Source: Mesorhabditis belari
Lineage: Eukaryota > Nematoda > Chromadorea > Rhabditida > Rhabditidae
Direction: 5' to 3'
Assembly: GCA_958450365.1 (NCBI GenBank)
Contig: CAUEEP010000927.1
Location: forward strand, 1,789,001-1,853,000
Length of the DNA stretch: 64,000 nucleotides
The first letter of the stretch is position 1; each line of letters opens with the position of its first letter. A program made the position numbers and the translations under genes. This document shows positions 10,597-25,500 of the stretch, in pieces. The notes under the pieces were generated by a model that worked only from the letters and a program-made list of their open reading frames with translations, was not told the origin of the DNA and did not search any database.

Positions 10597-13500
10597 GTAA
10601 CCTCTATCAAAACAATACAAGAAAAGTCATCGAATTTAGTATGGCAACCAGTCAATACGACGACCACAACGACAACAACAACGACAACGACAACCACCAC
10701 AACCACAACCACAACAACAACAACGACAACGACAACAACAACCACAACGACAACAACCACAACGACAACCACCACGACAACCACAACAACCACGACAACA
10801 ACCACCACGACGACTACAACCACCACAACGACAACCACTACCACTACAACCACAACGACAACCACTACCACTACAACGACAACCACTACCACTACAACCA
10901 CAACGACAACCACTACCACTACAACACAACCACAACGACAACCACAACAACCACCACGACGACTACAACAACTACAACGACAACCACGACTACTACAACG
11001 ACAACCACGACTACTACAACCACAACGACAACCACAACGACAACCACCACCACCACCACAACCACAACGACCACAACTACAACCACAACCACGCACAACG
11101 ACAACCACCACCACCACCACAACCACAACGACCACAACTACAACCACAACCACGACAACAACAACCACCACGACAACCACTACCACTACCACGACAACCA
11201 CAACAACAACGACGACTACTACAACCACCACGACAACCACTACCACTACAACGACAACCACAACAACAACGACGACTACTACAACCACAACGACAACCAC
11301 TACCACTACAACGACAACCACAACAACAACGACGACTACTACAACCACAACGACAACCACTACCACTACAACGACAACCACAACAACAACCACAACGACT
11401 ACAACAACTACAACTACGACGACAACCACGACCACCACAACCACAACAACTACTACTACCACGACAACAACCACCACGACGACCACAACTACAACGACAA
11501 CAACTACTACAACTACCACCACAACGACCACGACAACCACGACCACAACCACCACGACGACCACAACCACAACAACTACTACTACCACGACAACAACCAC
11601 CACCACGACAACAACCACCACAACAACGACTACCACGACTACCACAACCACAACCACGACAACTACTACAACTACCACGACAACGACCACGACAACAACC
11701 ACCACGACGACTACAACCACGACGACCACAACCACCACGACAACAACCACCACAACAACGACTACCACGACTACCACAACCACAACCACGACAACTACTA
11801 CAACTACCACGACAACGACCACGACAACAACCACCACGACGACTACAACCACGACGACCACAACCACCACGACAACCACCACCACAACGACGACCACAAC
11901 CACCACAACGACAACAACTACAACTACAACGACAACCACGACCACCACAACCACAACGACTACAACAACTACAACGACAACAACCACCACCACGACAACT
12001 ACTACATCCACCACGACAACCACTACCACTACAACGACAACCACAACAACAACCACAACGACTACAACAACTACAACTACGACGACAACCACGACCACCA
12101 CAACCACAACAACTACTACTACCACGACAACAACCACCACGACGACCACAACTACAACGACAACAACTACTACAACTACCACGACAACGACCACGACAAC
12201 AACCACGACGACGACTACAACCACGACGACCACAACCACCACGACCACAACCACCACGACTACAACCACCACAACGACGACTACCACAACCACAACGACC
12301 ACAACTACAACGACAACCACGACGACTACAACCACCACGACGACTACAACCACGACTACCACAACTACAACGACAACAACTACTACAACTACCACCACAA
12401 CAACAACCACGACTACTACAACCACAACGACAACAACTACAACTACAACTACAACGACAACCACGACCACCACAACAACAACGACAACAACAACAACGAC
12501 AACAACTACTACAACCACGACCACTACGACCACGACAACGACGACAACCACGACAACTACTACAACTACTACGACAACGACAACAACCACCACGACAACC
12601 ACAACCACAACAACCACAACTACAACGACAACAACTACTACAACTACCACCACAACAACCACCACGACGACTACAACCACCACAACGACGACTACCACAA
12701 CCACAACGACCACAACTACAACGACAACCACGACGACTACAACCACCACGACGACTACAACCACGACTACCACAACTACAACGACAACAACTACTACAAC
12801 TACCACCACAACAACAACCACGACTACTACAACCACAACGACAACAACTACAACTACAACCACAACGACAACCACGACCACCACAACAACAACGACAACA
12901 ACAACGACAACAACTACTACAACCACGACCACTACGACCACGACAACGACGACAACCACGACAACTACTACAACTACTACGACAACGACAACAACCACCA
13001 CGACGACCACAACCACAACAACCACCACGACGACCACAACCACCACGACAACAACCACCACGACGACCACAACTACCACAACGACAACCACAACAACAAC
13101 GACGACTACTACAACCACCACCACGACAACAACCACAACGACGACAACAACTACAACTACAACTACAACGACAACCACGACCACCACAACAACAACGACA
13201 ACAACAACGACAACAACTACTACAACCACGACCACTACGACCACGACAACGACGACAACCACGACAACTACTACAACTACTACGACAACCACAACAACCA
13301 CCACGACAACAACCACAACCACGACTACCACAACCACGACGACCACAACCACCACGACGACCACAACTACCACAACGACAACCACAACAACAACGACGAC
13401 TACTACAACCACCACCACGACAACAACCACAACGACTACAACAACTACAACGACTACAACAACTACCACGACAACTACTACAACCACCACGACAACCACT

Positions 13501-16500
13501 ACCACTACAACCACAACCACAACAACAACGACAACAACTACAACCACAACGACAACAACCACAACGACAACAACCACCACCACAACGACGACAACAACTA
13601 CAACAACAACAACAACTACTACTACCACAACTACAACGACAACGACCACAACGACAACAACTACTACAACTACCACCACAACGACAACGACAACCACGAC
13701 AACCACCACGACGACTACGACAACTACAACCACGACGACTACAACGACCACAACTACAACGACAACCACGACGACTACAACGACAACCACAACAACCACG
13801 ACAACCACAACAACCACGACAACAACCACTACGACGACTACAACAACCACAACCACAACCACAACCACTACGACAACCACGACAACAACTACCACTACGA
13901 CAACCACGACAACAACAACCACCACGACGACAACCACAACAACAACCACCACAACAACCACCACGACGACTACAACCACAACCACCACAACCACAACGAC
14001 CACCACTACAACCACAACCACGACAACAACAACAACGACAACAACCACCACGACGACTACAACAACCACCACGACGACTACAACAACAACAACGACAACC
14101 ACTACCACTACAACAACCACCACGACCACCACAACCACAACGACCACAACTACAACGACAACTACGACCACAACCACAACCACAACCACAACAACCACCA
14201 CCACGACTACAACCACCACAACGACAACCACTACTACTACAACGACAACCACAACAACCACCACAACGACCACAACCACCACAACCACAACCACGACAAC
14301 CACAACCACGACAACAACAACCACCACGACAACTACTACTACCCACCCACCACCCGACTAAAGACAACCACGACAAAACTACCACTACGACAACCACGAC
14401 ACCACAACCACCACAACCACAGACGACTACAACAACCACAACGACAACCACAACAACAACCACCACAACAACCACCACGACGACTACAACAACTACAACC
14501 ACAACCACCACAACCACCACAACCACAACGACCACCACTACAACTACAACCACAACTACAACCACGACTACCACGACTACAACGACAACAACTACTACAA
14601 CTACCACCACAACTACAACGACAACCACGACAACAACCACCACGACGACTACCACCACAACAACGACAACCACGACTACCACAACTACAACGACAACAAC
14701 AACTACGACTACTACAACAACCACGACTACCACAACCACAACGACAACAACCACAACGACAACAACTACAACGACTACAACAACTACAACGACGACGACA
14801 ACCACGACCACCACAACAACCACCACGACAACTACAACGACAACAACGACAACAACCACAACAACCACAACCACGACCACAACCACGACAACAACAACCA
14901 CCACGACAACCACTACCACTACAACGACAACCACAACAACCACCACGACAACTACAACAACTACAACGACAACCACGACTACTACAACCACAACGACAAC
15001 AACCACAACGACAACAACTACCACGACTACTACAACCACAACGACAACAACCACAACGACAACAACTACAACTACAACGACAACAACTACTACAACAACG
15101 ACAACAACTACTACAACTACCACCACCACGACAACAACCACCACGACGACTACAACCACAACAACGACAACCACGACTACCACAACTACAACGACAACGA
15201 CCACAACGACAACAACTACTACAACTACCACCACAACGACAACGACAACCACGACAACCACCACGACGACTACGACAACTACAACCACAACCACTACAAC
15301 AACGACAACCACGACAACTACCACAACTACTACAACAACGACCACAACAACAACAACTACTACTACCACTACAACAACCACGACGACTACTGTAAATTCT
15401 TTCAAGCTTCGAGTTATTAGCTAGAATAACACAGAATCGAGTTAAGATCTTAAAGGAGAGCAAATCTGTTAGGGTATAACATATATGGTCGGACTCTTTA
15501 AAAAAGTCGGTTGAAAGAATTGATAACCAGATCAAATATGACCTAGACTGTATTCGAAAAACACCCTTTCCAAAGAACCAAAATCTTTCAAATTTGAAAG
15601 ATTTTGGTTGTTCAACATTTTCGGAGGTGCAAAGAAGATTTGTCAAAAATGATAAAAATAGAAGATCGGTAATTTTACAACCAGTACTAAATCGGTCTCG
15701 TCGGCGAAATACTTCGGCAAATTAAGCAAATTAAGGCAAACTCGTCGGCAAATTAAGTGGACGAACTCACCAAACCAAAAAACCTCGCCCTTTGACTAAT
15801 TTCCAACAATTAAATTTATTTGGTAAAACAAAGATACATCTTCTATGTTATCATTTATTACCACTATTTCTTCTCTCCTTTATCTTTCATTTCAAAACCA
15901 AAATCCGTCTAGCCGTCTTCCCGAACCTTCGTTTAAACCAAAATCCTCCTAATCAAGAATTCTTTTGTCAAGAATCAAGAATTCTTTTGTCAAGAAAGAA
16001 ATTTGTCAAAAACGGCTGAAAGGATTAAACTAGATTTTATAGACAATTTTATGGTGACCGACCCCTCTTTCGTAAATAAAGTCAGTGCTTTCTTAAAAAG
16101 TCGCACCCTAACTCGAGTCACTTTCAAGCGAATTAGTCCGGCAAATAAGATCCAATTCAGACTACTACAACCACCAAACCCGACGACTACAACGACCACA
16201 ACAACGACAACCACCACGACCACCACGACCACCACTACTACCACGACAACTACAACGACCACTACTACTACAACCACAACGACCACAACTACAACGACAA
16301 CTACTACCACTACCACAACCACGACGACTACTGTAAGTTCATTATAAATTCAGCTGCCTTACTCGAATCACTTTCCAAAAAATCAGTCCGGAAAATGAGA
16401 TCCGATTTAGACCACCACTACCACCACTACCACCACAACCCGACAACCCGACGACCACCACGACGACTACGACGACAACCACAACTACCACCACAACCAC

Positions 16501-19500
16501 GACGACCACCACTACCACCACCACTACTACCACGACGACGACAACCACAACTACGACGACAACGACAACTACTACCACCACCACCACGACGACTACTGTG
16601 AGTTGATTATGAATTCGGTCGCCTAACTCGAATCACTTGCCAACAAGTTAGTCCTGAAAATGTGATTCAATTCAGACCACCACAACCACGACAACCACGA
16701 CAACCACAACCACGACGACTACCACGACCACAACAACAACTACGACGACGACAACCACGACGACTACAACGACAACCACTACCACCACGACGACGACAAC
16801 CACGACGACTACTGTCAGTTCATTCTAAATTCGGCTGCCTAACTCGAATCACTTTCAAACAAATTAGTCCGGGAAATGAGATCCAATTCAGACCACCACA
16901 ACCACGACGACTACAACGACCACAACAACCACAACCACGACGACCACCACCACTACCACGACAACCACAACCACGACGTCTACTGTAAGTTCATTACAAA
17001 TTCGGCTGCCTAACTAGAATTGCTTTCAAACGAATTAACCTGGAAACTGAGATCCAATTCAGACGACCACAACCACCACAACCACGACGACTACAACGAC
17101 CACAACAACCACAACCACGACGACCACCACCACTACCACGACAACCACAACCACGACGTCTACTGTAAGTTCATTACAAATTCGGCTGCCTAACTAGAAT
17201 TGCTTTCAAACGAATTAACCTGAAAAACGAGATCCAATTCAGACGACCACAACCACCACAACCACGACGACTACAACGACCACAACTACAACGACAACCA
17301 CGACGACCACGACGACAACCACAACAACAACCACCACAACAACCACCACGACGACTACAACCACAACCACCACAACCACAACGACCACCACTACAACCAC
17401 AACCACGACAACAACAACAACGACAACAACCACCACGACGACTACAACAACCACCACGACGACTACAACAACAACAACGACAACCACTACCACTACAACA
17501 ACCACCACGACCACCACAACCACAACGACCACAACTACAACGACAACTACGACCACAACCACAACCACAACCACAACAACCACCACCACGACTACAACCA
17601 CCACAACGACAACCACTACTACTACAACGACAACCACAACAACCACCACGACGACTACAACAACTACAACCACGACAACTACCACAACCACCACAACCAC
17701 AACGACCACAACCACCACAACCACAACCACGACAACCACAACCACGACAACAACAACCACCACGACAACTACTACTACCACGACCACAACCACCACGACT
17801 ACAACGACAACCACGACAACAACTACCACTACGACAACCACGACAACCACAACCACCACAACCACCACGACGACTACAACAACCACAACGACAACCACAA
17901 CAACAACCACCACAACAACCACCACGACGACTACAACAACTACAACCACAACCACCACAACCACCACAACCACAACGACCACCACTACAACTACAACCAC
18001 AACTACAACCACGACTACCACGACTACAACGACAACAACTACTACAACTACCACCACAACTACAACGACAACCACGACAACAACCACCACGACGACTACC
18101 ACCACAACAACGACAACCACGACTACCACAACTACAACGACAACGACCACCACGACAACAACAACTACGACTACTACAACAACCACGACTACCACAACCA
18201 CAACGACAACAACCACAACGACAACAACTACAACGACTACAACAACTACAACGACGACGACAACCACGACCACCACAACAACCACCACGACAACTACAAC
18301 GACAACAACGACAACAACCACAACAACCACAACCACGACCACAACCACGACAACAACAACCACCACGACAACCACTACCACTACAACGACAACCACAACA
18401 ACCACCACGACAACTACAACAACTACAACGACAACCACGACTACTACAACCACAACGACAACAACCACAACGACAACAACTACCACGACTACTACAACCA
18501 CAACGACAACAACCACAACGACAACAACTACAACTACAACGACAACAACTACTACAACAACGACAACAACTACTACAACTACCACCACCACGACAACAAC
18601 CACCACGACGACTACAACCACAACAACGACAACCACGACTACCACAACTACAACGACAACGACCACAACGACAACAACTACTACAACTACCACCACAACG
18701 ACAACGACAACCACGACAACCACCACGACGACTACGACAACTACAACCACAACCACTACAACAACGACAACCACGACAACTACCACAACTACTACAACAA
18801 CGACCACAACAACAACAACTACTACTACCACTACAACAACCACGACGACTACTGTAAATTCTTTCAAGCTTCGAGTTATTAGCTAGAATAACACAGAATC
18901 GAGTTAAGATCTTAAAGGAGAGCAAATCTGTTAGGGTATAACATATATGGTCGGACTCTTTAAAAAAGTCGGTTGAAAGAATTGATAACCAGATCAAATA
19001 TGACCTAGACTGTATTCGAAAAACACCCTTTCCAAAGAACCAAAATCTTTCAAATTTGAAAGATTTTGGTTGTTCAACATTTTCGGAGGTGCAAAGAAGA
19101 TTTGTCAAAAATGATAAAAATAGAAGATCGGTAATTTTACAACCAGTACTAAATCGGTCTCGTCGGCTTGAAATACTTCGGCAAATTAAGCAAATTAAGG
19201 CAAACTCGTCGGCAAATTAAGTGGACGAACTCACCAAACCAAAAAACCTCGCCCTTTGACTAATTTCCAACAATTAAATTTATTTGGTAAAACAAAGATA
19301 CATCTTCTATGTTATCATTTATTACCACTATTTCTTCTCTCCTTTATCTTTCATTTCAAAACCAAAATCCGTCTAGCCGTCTTCCCGAACCTTCGTTTAA
19401 ACCAAAATCCTCCTAATCAAGAATTCTTTTGTCAAGAATCAAGAATTCTTTTGTCAAGAATCAAGAATTCTTTTGTCAAGAAAGAAATTTGTCAAAAACG

Positions 19501-22500
19501 GCTGAAAGGATTAAACTAGATTTTATAGACAATTTTATGGTGACCGACCCCTCTTTCGTAAATAAAGTCAGTGCTTTCTTAAAAAGTCGCACCCTAACTC
19601 GAGTCACTTTCAAGCGAATTAGTCCGGCAAATAAGATCCAATTCAGACTACTACAACCACCACAACCACGACGACTACAACGACCACAACAACGACAACC
19701 ACCACGACCACCACGACCACCACTACTACCACGACAACTACAACGACCACTACTACTACAACCACAACGACCACAACTACAACGACAACTACTACCACTA
19801 CCACAACCCGACGACTACTGAAGTTCATTATAAATTCAGCTGCCTTACTCGAATCACTTTCCAAAAAATCAGTCCGGAAAATGAGATCCGATTTAGACCA
19901 CCACTACCACCACTACCACCACAACCACGACAACCACGACGACCACCACGACGACTACGACGACAACCACAACTACCACCACAACCACGACGACCACCAC
20001 TACCACCACCACTACTACCACGACGACGACAACCACAACTACGACGACAACGACAACTACTACCACCACCACCACGACGACTACTGTGAGTTGATTATGA
20101 ATTCGGTCGCCTAACTCGAATCACTTGCCAACAAGTTAGTCCTGAAAATGTGATTCAATTCAGACCACCACAACCACGACAACCACGACAACCACAACCA
20201 CGACGACTACCACGACCACAACAACAACTACGACGACGACAACCACGACGACTACAACGACAACCACTACCACCACGACGACGACAACCACGACGACTAC
20301 TGTCAGTTCATTCTAAATTCGGCTGCCTAACTCGAATCACTTTCAAACAAATTAGTCCGGGAAATGAGATCCAATTCAGACCACCACAACCACGACGACT
20401 ACAACGACCACAACAACCACAACCACGACGACCACCACCACTACCACGACAACCACAACCACGACGTCTACTGTAAGTTCATTACAAATTCGGCTGCCTA
20501 ACTAGAATTGCTTTCAAACGAATTAACCTGGAAACTGAGATCCAATTCAGACGACCACAACCACCACAACCACGACGACTACAACGACCACAACAACCAC
20601 AACCACGACGACCACCACCACTACCACGACAACCACAACCACGACGTCTACTGTAAGTTCATTACAAATTCGGCTGCCTAACTAGAATTGCTTTCAAACG
20701 AATTAACCTGAAAAACGAGATCCAATTCAGACGACCACAACCACCACAACCACGACGACTACAACGACCACAACTACAACGACAACCACGACGACTACGA
20801 CGACAACCACAACTACAACGACAACCACAACTACTACGACTACCACAACTACGACGACAACCACAACTACTACGACCACCACAACCACGACGACTACTGT
20901 AAGTTCATTATAAAGTCGACTGCCTAACTAGAATTACTTTCTAACTAATCAACCTGAAAAATGAGATCCAATTCAGACGACCACAACCACCACAACCACG
21001 ACGACTACAACGACCACAACTACAACGACAACCACGACGACTACGACGACAACCACAACTACAACGACAACCACAACTACTACGACTACCACAACTACTA
21101 CGACTACCACAACCACGACGACTACTGTAAGTTCATTATAAGTTCGGCTCCCTAACTAGAATTACTTTTAAACGAATTAACCTGGAAAATGAGCTCCAAT
21201 TCAGACGACCACAACCACCACAACCACGACGACTACAACGACCACAACAACGACAACCACGACGACCACCACTACTACCACGACGACAACCACGACGACT
21301 ACGACGACAACCACAACTACAACGACAACCACAACTACTACGACAACCACAACTACTACGACTACCACAACCACGACGACTACCACAACCACGACGACTA
21401 CTGTAAGTTCATTATAAATTCGGCTCCCTAACTAGAATTACTTTCTAACTAATCAACCTGAAAAACGAGATCCAATTCAGACGACCACAACCACCACAAC
21501 CACGACTACGACGACAACCACAACTACAACGACAACCACAACTACTACGACTACCACAACTACGACGACAACCACAACTACTACGACAACCACAACTACT
21601 ACGACCACCACAACCACGACGACTACTGTAAGTTCATTATAAAGTCGACTGCCTAACTAGAATTACTTTCTAACTAATCAACCTGAAAAATGAGATCCAA
21701 TTCAGACGACCACAACCACCACAACCACGACGACTACAACGACCACAACTACAACGACAACCACGACGACTACGACGACAACCACAACTACAACGACAAC
21801 CACAACTACTACGACTACCACCACTACTACGACTACCACAACTACTACGACTACCACAACTACTACGACTACCACAACCACAACGACTACTGTAAGTTCA
21901 TTATAAGTTCGGCTGCCTAACTAGAATTACTTTTAAACGAATTAACCTGGAAAATGAGCTCCAATTCAGACGACCACAACCACCACAACCACGACGACTA
22001 CAACGACCACAACAACGACAACCACGACGACCACCACTACTACCACGACGACAACCACGACGACTACGACGACAACCACAACTACAACGACAACCACAAC
22101 TACTACGACAACCACAACTACTACGACTACCACAACCACGACGACTACTGTAAGTTCATTATAAATTCGGCTCCCTAACTAGAATTACTTTCTAACTAAT
22201 CAACCTGAAAAACGAGATCCAATTCAGACGACCACAACCACCACAACCACGACTACGACGACAACCACAACTACAACGACAACCACAACTACTACGACTA
22301 CCACAACTACTACGACTACCACAACCACGACGACTACTGTAAGTTCATTATAAGTTCGGCTGCCTAACTAGAATTACTTTTAAACGAATTAACCTGGAAA
22401 ATGAGCTCCAATTCAGACGACCACAACCACCACAACCACGACGACTACAACGACCACAACAACGACAACCACGACGACCACCACTACTACCACGACGACA

Positions 22501-25500
22501 ACCACGACGACTACGACGACAACCACAACTACAACGACAACCACAACTACTACGACAACCACAACTACTACGACTACCACAACCACGACGACTACTGTAA
22601 GTTCATTATAAATTCGGCTCCCTAACTAGAATTACTTTCTAACTAATCAACCTGAAAAACGAGATCCAATTCAGACGACCACAACCACCACAACCACGAC
22701 TACGACGACAACCACAACTACAACGACAACCACAACTACTACGACTACCACAACTACTACGACTACCACAACTACTACGACTACCACAACCACGACGACT
22801 ACTGTAAGTTCATTATAAGTTCGGCTGCCTAACTAGAATTACTTTTAAACGAATTAACCTGGAAAATGAGCTCCAATTCAGACGACCACAACCACCACAA
22901 CCACGACGACTACAACGACCACAACAACGACAACCACGACGACCACCACTACTACCACGACGACAACCACGACGACTACGACGACAACCACAACTACAAC
23001 GACAACCACAACTACTACGACAACCACAACTACTACGACTACCACAACCACGACGACTACTGTAAGTTCATTATAAATTCGGCTCCCTAACTAGAATTAC
23101 TTTCTAACTAATCAACCTGAAAAACGAGATCCAATTCAGACGACCACAACCACCACAACCACGACTACGACGACAACCACAACTACAACGACAACCACAA
23201 CTACTACGACTACCACAACTACGACGACAACCACAACTACTACGACAACCACAACTACTACGACCACCACAACCACGACGACTACAACGACCACAACTAC
23301 AACGACAACTACGACGACTACGACGACAACCACAACTACAACGACAACCACAACTACAACGACAACCACAACTACTACGACTACCACAACTACGACGACA
23401 ACCACAACTACTACGACAACCACAACTACTACGACCACCACAACCACGACGACTACTGTAAGTTCATTATAAAGTCGACTGCCTAACTAGAATTACTTTC
23501 TAACTAATCAACCTGAAAAATGAGATCCAATTCAGACGACCACAACCACCACAACCCGACGACTACAACGACCACAACTACAACGACAACCACGACGACT
23601 ACGACGACAACCACAACTACAACGACAACCACAACTACAACGACAACCACAACTACTACGACCACCACAACCACGACGACTACAACGACCACAACTACAA
23701 CGACAACTACGACGACTACGACGACAACCACAACTACAACGACAACCACAACTACAACGACAACCACAACTACAACGACAACCACAACTACAACGACAAC
23801 CACAACTACTACGACAACCACAACTACTACGACCACCACAACCACGACGACTACTGTAAGTTCATTATAAAGTCGACTGCCTAACTAGAATTACTTTCTA
23901 ACTAATCAACCTGAAAAATGAGATCCAATTCAGACGACCACAACCACCACAACCACGACGACTACAACGACCACAACTACAACGACAACCACGACGACTA
24001 CGACGACAACCACAACTACTACGACAACTACTACGACTACCACAACCACGACGACTACTGTAAGTTCATTATAAGTTCGGCTGCCTAACTAGAATTACTT
24101 TTAAACGAATTAACCTGGAAAATGAGCTCCAATTCAGACGACCACAACCACCACAACCACGACGACTACAACGACCACAACAACGACAACCACGACGACC
24201 ACCACTACTACCACGACGACAACCACGACGACTACGACGACAACCACAACTACAACGACAACCACAACTACTACGACAACCACAACTACTACGACCACCA
24301 CAACCACGACGACTACTGTAAGTTCATTATAAAGTCGACTGCCTAACTAGAATTACTTTCTAACTAATCAACCTGAAAAATGAGATCCAATTCAGACGAC
24401 CACAACCACCACAACCACGACGACTACAACGACCACAACTACAACGACAACCACGACGACTACGACGACAACCACAACTACAACGACAACCACAACTACT
24501 ACGACTACCACAACTACTACGACTACCACAACCACGACGACTACTGTAAGTTCATTATAAGTTCGGCTCCCTAACTAGAATTACTTTTAAACGAATTAAC
24601 CTGGAAAATGAGCTCCAATTCAGACGACCACAACCACCACAACCACGACGACTACAACGACCACAACAACGACAACCACGACGACCACCACTACTACCAC
24701 GACGACAACCACGACGACTACGACGACAACCACAACTACAACGACAACCACAACTACTACGACAACCACAACTACTACGACTACCACAACCACGACGACT
24801 ACTGTAAGTTCATTATAAATTCGGCTCCCTAACTAGAATTACTTTCTAACTAATCAACCTGAAAAACGAGATCCAATTCAGACGACCACAACCACCACAA
24901 CCACGACTACGACGACAACCACAACTACAACGACAACCACAACTACTACGACTACCACAACTACGACGACAACCACAACTACTACGACAACCACAACTAC
25001 TCGACCACCACAACCACGACGACTACAACGACCACAACTACAACGACAACTACGACGACTAGACGACAACCACAACTACAACGACAACCACAACTACAAC
25101 GACAACCACAACTACTACGACTACCACAACTACGACACAACCACAACTACTACGACAACCACTACTACTACGACCACCACAACCACGACGACTACTGTAA
25201 GTTCATTATAAAAGTCGACTGCCTAACTAGAATTACTTTCTAACTAATCAACCTGAAAAATGAGATCCAATTCAGACGACCACAACCACCACAACCACGA
25301 CGACTACAACGACCACAACTACAACGACAACCACGACGACTACGACGACAACCACAACTACAACGACAACCACAACTACAACGACAACCACAACTACTAC
25401 GACCACCACAACCACGACGACTACAACGACCACAACTACAACGACAACTACGACGACTACGACGACAACCACAACTACAACGACAACCACAACTACAACG

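Larger units (their letters stand above)
13926..20790 (+). repeat. Tandem segmental duplication, two copies of about 3.4-3.5 kb
   Basis: Copy 1 is about 13926-17310 and copy 2 about 17311-20790. Homologous points are offset by 3385 at the start, 3462 at the long-intron donor, 3486 after the 22-nt repeats and 3488 at the end. Unique intron sequence (15392-16160 against 18854-19646) makes the duplication unmistakable. Differences include one extra 22-nt repeat, a 2-nt insertion (CGGCG against CGGCTTG), about 50 nt of Thr codons near 17650, and scattered small deletions. Both breakpoints lie in Thr codons, which suits unequal exchange between poly-Thr exons; an assembly artefact is the alternative. 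Confidence 0.85.

Noticed and set aside
14339..15646. Minus-strand frame starting [17 protein letters not shown], present again at 19108
   Set aside because: The non-repetitive start lies in the duplicated long intron and runs straight into antisense Thr repeats; its reappearance is due to the segmental duplication.
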